Source: Paracidovorax cattleyae
GTDB lineage: Bacteria > Pseudomonadota > Gammaproteobacteria > Burkholderiales > Burkholderiaceae_C
Length of the DNA stretch: 64,000 nt
Assembly (NCBI RefSeq): GCF_900104515.1
Contig: NZ_FNJL01000011.1
Location: 62,001-126,000, forward strand
Direction of reading: 5' to 3'
Numbering within the stretch: position 1 is the first letter of the stretch; every line of letters begins with the position of its first letter. The notes beneath the pieces are model-generated. The model had not been told where the DNA came from and did not search any database. It worked only from the letters and a program-made list of their open reading frames with translations. The position numbers and the translations under genes were made by a program. Shown one piece after another: positions 54,441 through 62,111 of this stretch.

Positions 54441-55472
54441 ATGCACATTGCCATCCATCGCTCCTTTCCCACCGCGGCGGGCATGCCGGCCCTGGCCCGC
54501 GCCGCTGCCCTGGCGCTGGCCGTGCTGCCGGCCGGCGCGCAGTCCCTGCCCGGCAAGGGCATCCCCGTGCAGCCGCTGCAAAGCTCCAATGCCGAGGAAA
54601 ACTTTCAGACCCTGCTGGTGTCCCGCGCGCTGCAGAAGCTCGGCTACGAGGTGCAGCCCATCAGGGAGATCGAGTACGCCACGGCCCATCTCGCGGTCGC
54701 CAACGGCGACGCCACCTTCATCGCCGACCACTGGGATCCGCTGCATGCCGGCTTCTACAGGAACGCCGGCGGCGACGCGAAGCTCTGGCGCAAGGGGGCC
54801 TACTCGCCCAACGCGGTGCAGGGCTACCTGATCGACCGCAAGACGGCGGAGCAGTACAAGATCACCCACATCGACCAGCTCAAGGATCCGAAGCTCGCGA
54901 AGCTGTTCGACGCCAACGGCGACGGGCGCGCCGACCTCACGGGCTGCAATCCGGGCTGGGGCTGCGAAGCGGTCATCGAGCACCAGCTCAAGGACTTCGG
55001 CCTGTCGGGCACGGTCACGCACGTGCAGGGCAGCTACGCGGCGCTGATGGCCGACACCATCGCGCGCTACAAGCAGGGCAAGCCAGTCCTCTACTACACC
55101 TGGACGCCTTACTGGGTGAGCGGCGTCCTGCGCCCCGGCCGGGACGTGGTATGGCTGCAGGTACCCCGCTCCTCGCTTCCGGGCGAGCAGGCCGGCATCG
55201 ACACGAAGCTGCCGGACGGCAAGAACTACGGCTTCGTGCCGAACATGCAGAAGATCGTGGCCAACAAGGCCTTCACCGGGAAGAACCCGGCAGCGGCGAA
55301 GCTCTTCGAAGTGATGCAGCTGCCGGTGGCCGACATCAACGCGCAGAACCTCGCGATGCAGCAGGGCCAGAACCGGCAGGCCGACATCGAGCGCCACGTG
55401 GACGGCTGGATCCGGGCGCACCAGAAGACCTTCGACGGCTGGATCGCCCAGGCAACGGCCGCCGGGCACTGA
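54441..55472 (+). CDS. proX: Glycine betaine/choline-binding protein ProX
   Basis: Periplasmic binding protein of the ProU importer, 343 residues. Signal peptide about 1-34 (ending AGAQS). Ligand-binding Trp/Tyr positions typical of the family are in ADHWDPLH (about 93-100), [17 protein letters not shown], and [11 protein letters not shown] (about 213-223). It starts 24 bases after proW. A likely terminator follows. Confidence 0.92.
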   Translation: MHIAIHRSFPTAAGMPALARAAALALAVLPAGAQSLPGKGIPVQPLQSSNAEENFQTLLVSRALQKLGYEVQPIREIEYATAHLAVANGDATFIADHWDPLHAGFYRNAGGDAKLWRKGAYSPNAVQGYLIDRKTAEQYKITHIDQLKDPKLAKLFDANGDGRADLTGCNPGWGCEAVIEHQLKDFGLSGTVTHVQGSYAALMADTIARYKQGKPVLYYTWTPYWVSGVLRPGRDVVWLQVPRSSLPGEQAGIDTKLPDGKNYGFVPNMQKIVANKAFTGKNPAAAKLFEVMQLPVADINAQNLAMQQGQNRQADIERHVDGWIRAHQKTFDGWIAQATAAGH

Positions 55473-55502
55473 CCTGGGGCGTCTCCGCCAGCGCCGGGGC
55501 CG

Positions 55503-55528
55503 TGGCATGCGGCCCGGATGCCATTTTT
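55503..55528 (+). terminator. Probable terminator after proX
   Basis: TGGCAT, nine-base loop, ATGCCA, then TTTTT: six pairs plus a T run, 31 bases after the proX stop. Moderate strength. Confidence 0.55.
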
Positions 55529-55540
55529 CCTCCCGGATTC

Positions 55541-55557
55541 GCCCGCACAGTGCGGGC
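55541..55557. promoter_or_regulatory. 17-base palindrome before the dioxygenase-like gene
   Basis: GCCCGCAC-A-GTGCGGGC, eight-base arms, 26 bases before the ATG at 55583. Candidate operator, perhaps for the response regulator encoded three genes on; this link is inference. Confidence 0.35.
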
Positions 55558-55582
55558 CATTCCACAACGAAGGAGGAAAACC

Positions 55583-56443
55583 ATGACACGACCCCTGACA
55601 CGCTATGTCGCAGCCCCCGCGGACGCCGCGATCGCCCGGCGGCGCATCGCCCTCGGTACGCTGGGATCGTTCGGAGCCCTGGGACTCGCCGGCCTGCTGG
55701 GCTGCGGAGGAGGATCGGACGGCAGCTCCGGCACCATGGACTCCGGAGGGGGAACGGATACGTCGGGCGGTTCGGGCACCGGGACGGGCACATCGCAGAC
55801 CTGCTCCGTCGTGCCCGAGGAAACGGCGGGCCCCTACCCCGCGGACGGCTCCAGCGCCAGCAATGCGAGCTACAACGTGCTGGCCCTGAGCGGCATCGTG
55901 CGGGAAGACATCCGCAAGAGCATCGGCGCCTCCGGCAACGTGGACGGTGTTCCGCTATCGATCTCCATCACCCTCACCGGCACGCGCTCGGGTTGCGCCG
56001 CGCTGGCAGGCTATGCGGTGTACCTGTGGCACTGTTCCCAGGAAGGCAACTATTCGGTCTATACGGAGCGCAGCATCGCCGCGAACTACCTGCGGGGCGT
56101 GCAGGTGACGGATGCCGCCGGCACGGTGACCTTCACCACGGTGGTGCCCGGATGCTACGCGGGTCGCATGCCCCACATGCACCTGGAGATCTACCCCAGC
56201 CTGGCCCTCGCGACCACGGCGTCCAACAGCGTCAAGACCACGCAGCTCGCGTTTCCCACCGATACCCTCGCCGCCATCTACGCGGCCCAACCGGGCTACA
56301 GCGCCAGCGTGCGGAACCTGGCCTCCATGAGCTTCGCCACGGACAACGTCTTCAGCGACGGCACCGAACTGCAGATGACCACGATGGCCAGCGACGGCAG
56401 CGGTGGCTACACCGCCACCGCCGCGATTTCCATCGCGGCCTGA
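55583..56443 (+). CDS. Intradiol dioxygenase-fold lipoprotein
   Basis: Exported protein of 286 residues. ARRRIALGTLGSFGALG then LLGCGGG suggests a Tat-like signal with lipobox Cys near residue 41, followed by a Gly/Ser/Thr-rich linker. The rest resembles intradiol ring-cleavage dioxygenases (PF00775 type): ETAGPYPADGS, VYLWHCSQEGNYS, VVPGCYAGRMPHMHLE. These hold likely iron ligands (two Tyr, two His). Substrate unknown; such exported forms are poorly known. SD AAGGAGGAAAA is excellent. First of four genes with a sensor kinase system. Confidence 0.82.
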   Translation: MTRPLTRYVAAPADAAIARRRIALGTLGSFGALGLAGLLGCGGGSDGSSGTMDSGGGTDTSGGSGTGTGTSQTCSVVPEETAGPYPADGSSASNASYNVLALSGIVREDIRKSIGASGNVDGVPLSISITLTGTRSGCAALAGYAVYLWHCSQEGNYSVYTERSIAANYLRGVQVTDAAGTVTFTTVVPGCYAGRMPHMHLEIYPSLALATTASNSVKTTQLAFPTDTLAAIYAAQPGYSASVRNLASMSFATDNVFSDGTELQMTTMASDGSGGYTATAAISIAA

Positions 56444-56520
56444 GCCTTTCGCCCGCGGGGCGAAAGCCCTGCGACTTCCGCGCGCTTGCCGCGCCCTCCT
56501 CCGGCACCTGCCGCCACACC

Positions 56521-56829
56521 ATGACCACCACCACTCCGGCGCCTTTCGGCCTGCCACGCACTCTTTCCTGGGCAGCCACGGCCCTAGCGGCCCTCCTGTT
56601 CGCCGGACCCGCTGCAGCTCAGCAGCCTCCGCACGACGGACGCGAACCGCCGCCTCCCCCGCCCGAAGCCTACGCGGCCTGCAAGGACCAGGCCGAGGGG
56701 GCCTCCGTCACCCTGTCGATGCCCGATGGCCGCAAGCTGCAGGGGACATGCCGCACAATGAACGGCACCCTGGTGGCCATGCCCGCCGGCGGCCCGCCGG
56801 GCGCCGGAGGCCCGCCGCCTGCCCGTTGA
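56521..56829 (+). CDS. Small Pro/Gly-rich exported protein
   Basis: A 102-residue predicted exported protein. Signal peptide about 1-33 (ending AAAQ), a Pro-rich stretch REPPPPPPEAYAACK (about 41-55), a small two-Cys domain (ACKDQAEG and LQGTCRTM) and a tail AGGPPGAGGPPPAR. I do not recognise a family. It lies directly before the kinase gene, whose sensor domain has similar Pro/Gly-rich segments, so it may be sensed by or fold with it; inference. Confidence 0.65.
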   Translation: MTTTTPAPFGLPRTLSWAATALAALLFAGPAAAQQPPHDGREPPPPPPEAYAACKDQAEGASVTLSMPDGRKLQGTCRTMNGTLVAMPAGGPPGAGGPPPAR

Positions 56830-56857
56830 TCCCCACCCGTTGATCCGCCAGTCGCAG

Positions 56858-58447
56858 ATGCCCCGCCTCACGCTGCAAAGCAAAGCCTTCCTCGCGCTCA
56901 GCATCCTGCTGGTCGTGCTGCTGGCATTGTTCATGGGCTTCTCGCGCCTGGGCCTGCAGCGGGGGCTCGGCCCCTATGTCGCCGAGATCGAACTCGGCCG
57001 CCTGGACTGGCTCGCAGGGCGGCTGGAACGCGTGTACGTCCTGCACGGCGGGTGGCAGACGCTGCGCACCCAGCCCGAGCTGTGGCGCCAGATGCACAAG
57101 CCCGGCGATGCGCTGCCCCGGGCGGTCTTCGGCCCCGCCCCGCCCCCCAGACCTGGCGATCCGGGCATGCCCTCGGGACGGCAGAGCGCGCGGAATGCGC
57201 AGGCCACCTGCGATGGCGACGCCTATGCCTCCGGCGACGGCAGCCTGCAGCCACCGCCCGGGCCGGGCCCCGGTGGTGGAGCCCCCCCACCCGGCGAGCC
57301 CCCGGAACACGCGCTGTCGGTGCGCCTGGGCCTCATCGACAGCGATCGCCAACTGGTCGCCGGCGTCAGGCCGGTGCCGGGCACGGCCCGCCGCGTATTG
57401 CACGGCCCCCGCGGCGAGTCCATCGGCCAGCTCGTGCTGCTTCCGCCGCTGGACGTGGAAACCGAGACGGACCAGGCCTTCCTGCGCCAGCAACTGGTGT
57501 TCGTCGCGTGGACGGGCGCCGCCGGCCTGGTGCTCGCACTCTGGCTGTCCTGGTGGCTGGCCCGGCGCTGGCTCGCCCCCATCGGTGCGCTGGTCCACGG
57601 GGCACGCCGGGTGGCCGGCGGACGGCTGGACACGCGCGTGCCGGTGCAGGGCGACGACGAACTGGCCCGGCTCGCCTCCACGTTCAACGACATGGCGGAG
57701 CAGCTCGCGAACATGGAGGCCTCGCGCCGCCAGTGGATCGGCGACGTGGCGCACGAACTGCGCACGCCCCTGGCGGCCATGCGCGCGGAAATCGAGACCG
57801 TGCAGGACGGCGTGCGCACCTTCGACGACCGGACGGCACTGCGCCTGCACCGGCAGGTGATGCGGTTGATCCAGCTGGTGGGCGACCTGCGGTCGAGCCT
57901 CGATGCCGCGGGCGATGCCACGCCCTCGGCCCCGGAGCCCGTGGAGCCCCTGCCGCTGCTGGCGGAGGCGGTCGCCTCGATGCAGGCGCGCTTCGACAAC
58001 GCCGGCATCGCCCTGGACACGTCGGCCGTGGAGGCCTGCGCGGGCAGCCATCCACCGCCGGTGGTGCGCGGCGACCCGACGCAACTGCACCGCGTGTACC
58101 TCAACCTGCTGGAAAACAGCCTGCGCTATACCGAAACCGGCGGCCGGCTCTGCATCGCCGCGCGCACCGAACGCAAGGTGGGCGATGGCGCCTGGCTCGT
58201 GCTGCAATGGGACGACACCGCCCCCGGCGTGCCCGCCCCCGAGCTGCCACGCGTGTTCGACCGGCTCTACCGCGCCGAAGCCTCCCGCACCCGCGCCGCG
58301 GGCGACACCGGCGGCTCCGGCCTCGGGCTGGCCATCTGCCGGGCCATCGTGCAGGCGCACGGTGGACGGATCACGGCCGAGGCCTCGCCGCTGGGCGGCC
58401 TGCGCATTCTTCTCACCCTGCCCTTGCTGGAGACCCCCCATCCATGA
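56858..58447 (+). CDS. BaeS-like sensor histidine kinase
   Basis: Membrane histidine kinase, 529 residues. Membrane segments at about 10-30 and 218-242 flank a periplasmic domain with an unusual Pro/Gly-rich stretch (about 93-150, e.g. PPPGPGPGGGAPPPGEPP). Then HAMP, HisKA with the phospho-His in DVAHELRTPLAAM (about 300-312), and HATPase with NLLENSLRYTE and GGSGLGLAICRA. ATG 56858 chosen over TTG 56840. Overlaps the regulator gene by four bases. Confidence 0.9.
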   Translation: MPRLTLQSKAFLALSILLVVLLALFMGFSRLGLQRGLGPYVAEIELGRLDWLAGRLERVYVLHGGWQTLRTQPELWRQMHKPGDALPRAVFGPAPPPRPGDPGMPSGRQSARNAQATCDGDAYASGDGSLQPPPGPGPGGGAPPPGEPPEHALSVRLGLIDSDRQLVAGVRPVPGTARRVLHGPRGESIGQLVLLPPLDVETETDQAFLRQQLVFVAWTGAAGLVLALWLSWWLARRWLAPIGALVHGARRVAGGRLDTRVPVQGDDELARLASTFNDMAEQLANMEASRRQWIGDVAHELRTPLAAMRAEIETVQDGVRTFDDRTALRLHRQVMRLIQLVGDLRSSLDAAGDATPSAPEPVEPLPLLAEAVASMQARFDNAGIALDTSAVEACAGSHPPPVVRGDPTQLHRVYLNLLENSLRYTETGGRLCIAARTERKVGDGAWLVLQWDDTAPGVPAPELPRVFDRLYRAEASRTRAAGDTGGSGLGLAICRAIVQAHGGRITAEASPLGGLRILLTLPLLETPHP

Positions 58448-59142
58448 CCGATGCCCCCCAACGCATTCTGGTGGTCGAGGACGAGCCCGATATCGCGGAC
58501 GTCGTCCTGGACTACCTGCGGCATTCCGGCTTCGAGGCCGAACACGTGGCCGACGGCCATGCCGCGATCGCCCGCCTCACCGGCCCCACGCCGCCCGACC
58601 TCACCCTGCTCGACATCATGCTGCCCGGCATGGATGGGCTGGAAGTGCTCCGCCAGGCGCGCCGGCGCACCGACCGCCCCATCATCATGCTCACCGCGCG
58701 GGTGGAGGAGGTGGACCGGCTGATCGGCCTGGAACTGGGCGCCGACGACTACATCTGCAAGCCTTTTTCGCCCCGCGAGGTCGTCGCGCGGGTGCGCACG
58801 GTGCTGCGACGCAGCACGGCCCATCCCTCGCCGGCCGCGCCGGACGCGCCCCTGGTACTGGACGAGGCGTTCTGGCAGGTGCATCTGCGTGGCACCCCCG
58901 TTTCGCTCACGCCGCGTGAATTCCGCCTGTTGCAGGCCCTGGCGAGCCACAGCGGCCGGATCTTCTCGCGCGCCCAGTTGCTCGACATGGCGTACGACGA
59001 CACGCTCGACGTGAACGAACGTGCGATCGACAGCCACATCAAGAACCTGCGCCGCAAGCTGCGCACCGCCGACGGCAGCGACCACGAGTGGATCCGGTCG
59101 GTGTACGGCGTGGGCTTCTCGCTGGAACCGCCCACGGAGTGA
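58444..59142 (+). CDS. OmpR-family response regulator
   Basis: Response regulator of 232 residues. Receiver domain with acidic pair EDEP, phospho-Asp in LLDIMLPGMDG (about 57), and Lys in DDYICKPFSP; winged-helix output domain (about 135-230) ending SVYGVGFSLEP. BaeR/QseB-like. Partner of the overlapping kinase. Targets probably include the dioxygenase-small protein genes upstream. Confidence 0.92.
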   Translation: MTDAPQRILVVEDEPDIADVVLDYLRHSGFEAEHVADGHAAIARLTGPTPPDLTLLDIMLPGMDGLEVLRQARRRTDRPIIMLTARVEEVDRLIGLELGADDYICKPFSPREVVARVRTVLRRSTAHPSPAAPDAPLVLDEAFWQVHLRGTPVSLTPREFRLLQALASHSGRIFSRAQLLDMAYDDTLDVNERAIDSHIKNLRRKLRTADGSDHEWIRSVYGVGFSLEPPTE

Positions 59143-59219
59143 CGGCCCGCGCATCGCGCTCCTTTCCCACTGGCGGGCTCTGGCGCTTCCTACAGCGCCG
59201 CGGCGCGAAACCGTGTGTG

Positions 59220-60470
59220 ATGGCTCCAGATCCGCACACAGGCCCGTCCATGTACCTCCCAGCCGACCGCCCCGCCCATTCCCGCGACGCCGGGCCCCGC
59301 CCCGCTCCGCCGGAGCGCCTGCCCGGCGGCCTGCGCTACGTGCACCCCGACACGCTGCCAGGGCTCACCCGCGTGCTGCGCGGCAAGCACTTCAAATTCC
59401 GCACGCCCGACGGGCAGTGGGTGACGGACGAGGGGGAGATCGCCCGCATCCGCAAGCTGGCGATTCCCCCGGCCTACTCGAATGTCTGGATCTGCCCGCT
59501 GCCCGAAGGCCATCTGCAGGCCACCGGGCTGGATGCGCGCGGGCGCCGGCAGTACCGTTACCACCCCGAATGGCGCCTGCAGCGCGACGAGGCCAAGTTC
59601 GAGCGCATGCAGGCCTTCGGCCGGGCCCTGCCCCGCATCCGCGCACGCGTGGCGCGCGACCTCCAGCCCCGGCGCGGCGAGCCTGCGCTCTCGCGCGCGG
59701 TGGTGCTGGCGACCATCGTCCGGCTGCTGGACACCACCTTCCTGCGTGTGGGCAACGAGGAGTACGCGGCTGCCAACCGCTCCTATGGCCTCACCACCCT
59801 GCGCAACCGGCATGCGGGCGTGCGCGGCAGCACCCTGACCCTGCGCTTTCGCGGCAAGAGTGGCGTGGAGCAACAGGCGACCGTGGACGACCCGCGCGTG
59901 GCCCGCGTGGTGCGCCGGTGCCAGCAGTTGCCGGGGCAGGAGTTGTTCCAGTACGAGGACGAAGACGGCACGCGGCACACCGTGGGCTCCGGCGACGTGA
60001 ACGACTACCTGCACGAGATCGCGGGCACGGACGACAGCGCGCCGGGGGGCGGTATGCGATTCACCGCCAAGGATTTCCGGACCTGGCACGGCACGGCGCA
60101 GGCCCTGGAGCTCACGCGCATCGCCTGTACCCAGCCCGAGGGTGCACCGGTCGCGACTGCCAAGCACATCCTGGCGGAAGTGGCGCGCCAGCTGGGCAAC
60201 ACGCCGGCGGTCTGCAAGAAGTCCTACATCCACCCCGCCGTGCTGGAACTCGGTTCGCAACTCGCGTCGGACGCGGGGCCCGGCATGCAGGCGGTGTGGC
60301 AGCGCATCGGCGAGCGCGCTGCGGGGGCCCGGGGTCTTAGTGCCGTGGAGCGCCGGCTGATGGCCTTCCTGCAGGACACGGCCCGGGCCCGGGCGCGCGC
60401 CGGCAGAAAAGGCCGCGCCGCCAAGCCTGCCGCCCCGGCCCGGCGCACCGGCCGCAAGACGGCAGCCTGA
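59220..60470 (+). CDS. DNA topoisomerase IB (poxvirus-like)
   Basis: Type IB topoisomerase that relaxes supercoils through a 3'-phosphotyrosine link; 416 residues, including a basic Ala/Lys tail (about 385-416) for DNA binding. Conserved catalytic features: RVGNEEYAAANRSYGLTTLR (Arg), RFRGKSGVE (Lys), KDFRTWHGT (Arg, His) and the active Tyr in CKKSYIHP. Single gene. In-frame ATGs at 59220 and 59250 are both possible starts. Confidence 0.9.
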   Translation: MAPDPHTGPSMYLPADRPAHSRDAGPRPAPPERLPGGLRYVHPDTLPGLTRVLRGKHFKFRTPDGQWVTDEGEIARIRKLAIPPAYSNVWICPLPEGHLQATGLDARGRRQYRYHPEWRLQRDEAKFERMQAFGRALPRIRARVARDLQPRRGEPALSRAVVLATIVRLLDTTFLRVGNEEYAAANRSYGLTTLRNRHAGVRGSTLTLRFRGKSGVEQQATVDDPRVARVVRRCQQLPGQELFQYEDEDGTRHTVGSGDVNDYLHEIAGTDDSAPGGGMRFTAKDFRTWHGTAQALELTRIACTQPEGAPVATAKHILAEVARQLGNTPAVCKKSYIHPAVLELGSQLASDAGPGMQAVWQRIGERAAGARGLSAVERRLMAFLQDTARARARAGRKGRAAKPAAPARRTGRKTAA

Positions 60471-60482
60471 GCGGCAGCCGCG

Positions 60483-61868
60483 TCAGCGGCCCACCATGTT
60501 GCCGGGCACCACCCACTGGTCGAACTGCTCGCCCGTCACGTGGCCCGAAGCCACGGCCGCCTCGCGCAGCGACGTGCCTTCCTTGTGGGCCTTCTTGGCG
60601 ATGAAGGCGGCCTTGTCGTAGCCGATATGGGTGTTGAGCGCCGTCACCAGCATCAGGGAACGCTCCACCAGCTCGCCGATGCGTTCGCGGTTCGGCTCTA
60701 TGCCCACGGCGCAGTGGTCGTTGAAGCTCACCATGCCGTCGGCGAGCAGGCGCACGCTCTGCAGGAAGTTGTGGGCCACCATCGGGCGGAACACGTTCAG
60801 CTCGAAATTGCCGGAGGCGCCGCCGATGTTGATCGCCACGTCGTTGCCGAAGACCTGCGCCGCCAGCATGGTCACGGCCTCGCTCTGCGTGGGGTTCACC
60901 TTGCCCGGCATGATCGAGGAGCCCGGCTCGTTCTCGGGGATCGTGATCTCCCCGATGCCGCTGCGCGGGCCGCTGGCCAGCCAGCGCACGTCGTTGGCGA
61001 TCTTCATCATGCTGGCCGCCAGCGTCTTGAGCGCACCGTGCGCATGCACCAGCGCGTCGCAGGAGGCGAGCGACTCGAACTTGTTGGGCGAGGTGACGAA
61101 GGGCAGCCCCGTCAGCCGGGCCAGCTCCTTCGCCACGCCCTCGGCGTAGCCCTTGGGCGCGTTCAGCCCCGTGCCCACGGCGGTGCCGCCCAGCGCCAGT
61201 TCGCAGAGGTGGGGCAGCGCGTCGCGCACGTGCCTTTCGCCATGCGCCAGCTGGGCCACCCAGCCGGAGATCTCCTGGCCGAGCGTGAGGGGGGTCGCAT
61301 CCTGCAGGTGCGTGCGGCCGATCTTCACGATGCCGTCGAAATCCGCCGCCTTCTTCTCCAGTGTGGCGCGCAGCTTCGCGATGGCGGGCAGCAGGCGGTG
61401 GGTGAGCGCCTCGACGGCCGCCACATGCATGGCCGTGGGGAACACGTCGTTGCTGGACTGGCTGCGGTTCACGTCGTCGTTGGGATGGACCGCCCGGCCT
61501 TCGCCGCGCTCGCCGCCGAGGATTTCGCTCGCGCGGTTGGCCAGCACCTCGTTCATGTTCATGTTGGTCTGCGTGCCCGAGCCGGTCTGCCAGACCACGA
61601 GCGGGAATTCGTCCGGATGCCGGCCCGCGACCACCTCGTCGGCCGCGGCGATGATGGCCTCGGTCTTCTTCGCGTCCTGCAGGCCCAGGGCATGGTTCAC
61701 GCTGGCCGAAGCGCGCTTGACCAGGGCCAGGGCATGGAGGATCTCGCGCGGCTGGCGCTCGCCGGAGATGTCGAAGTTCTGCAGCGAGCGCTGCGTCTGC
61801 GCGCCCCAGAGCCGGTGGGCCGGCACCTCGATGGGGCCAAAGGTATCGCGTTCCGTACGGGTGGACAT
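60483..61868 (-). CDS. fumC: Class II fumarase FumC
   Basis: Hydrates fumarate to malate in the TCA cycle; iron-free class II enzyme of 461 residues. Signature [16 protein letters not shown] (about 317-332) and [14 protein letters not shown] (about 96-109), with [16 protein letters not shown] holding the active His region. Convergent with the topoisomerase gene, only 12 bases between stops, with no terminator visible there. Confidence 0.95.
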   Translation of the reverse strand: MSTRTERDTFGPIEVPAHRLWGAQTQRSLQNFDISGERQPREILHALALVKRASASVNHALGLQDAKKTEAIIAAADEVVAGRHPDEFPLVVWQTGSGTQTNMNMNEVLANRASEILGGERGEGRAVHPNDDVNRSQSSNDVFPTAMHVAAVEALTHRLLPAIAKLRATLEKKAADFDGIVKIGRTHLQDATPLTLGQEISGWVAQLAHGERHVRDALPHLCELALGGTAVGTGLNAPKGYAEGVAKELARLTGLPFVTSPNKFESLASCDALVHAHGALKTLAASMMKIANDVRWLASGPRSGIGEITIPENEPGSSIMPGKVNPTQSEAVTMLAAQVFGNDVAINIGGASGNFELNVFRPMVAHNFLQSVRLLADGMVSFNDHCAVGIEPNRERIGELVERSLMLVTALNTHIGYDKAAFIAKKAHKEGTSLREAAVASGHVTGEQFDQWVVPGNMVGR

Positions 61869-62071
61869 TTGGATGGTTTTCCGCTGAATGGAAGGTGTGA
61901 AGACCGGTGCAGCCACGCTGCGTGGGGGTGCACCCCGGCAAAGGCTGGCGCGTTCTCGTCGGGAACGCGCTGGCGAGGAAGCCTCGTGCCGCAGCATAAA
62001 TCAACGGAACGATTCTCATCCCTGCCCGTCCGGCCAAGCCCCGCTGGCCGGCAAGGCCTGTAACCAATCGA

Positions 62072-62103
62072 TACAATAATGGGCCGCATGCATGCTGCGG
62101 CCC
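62072..62103 (+). promoter_or_regulatory. -10 box and leader hairpin of the MHYT gene
   Basis: TACAAT at 62072-62077 predicts a start near 62084. A palindrome GGGCCGCA-N7-TGCGGCCC (62081-62103) follows at the very start of the RNA, just before the ATG used (62112). This makes the in-frame ATG at 62079 unlikely as a start. Confidence 0.45.
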
Positions 62104-62111
62104 GCCCCACC

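Noticed and set aside
52700-56443. A very long open frame (over 1200 codons) antiparallel in sense to proV-proX reading frames
   Set aside because: It runs in another frame over proV, proW and proX, is Arg/Pro/Gly-rich without domains, and only its end is the real dioxygenase gene. High GC removes stops in shadow frames.
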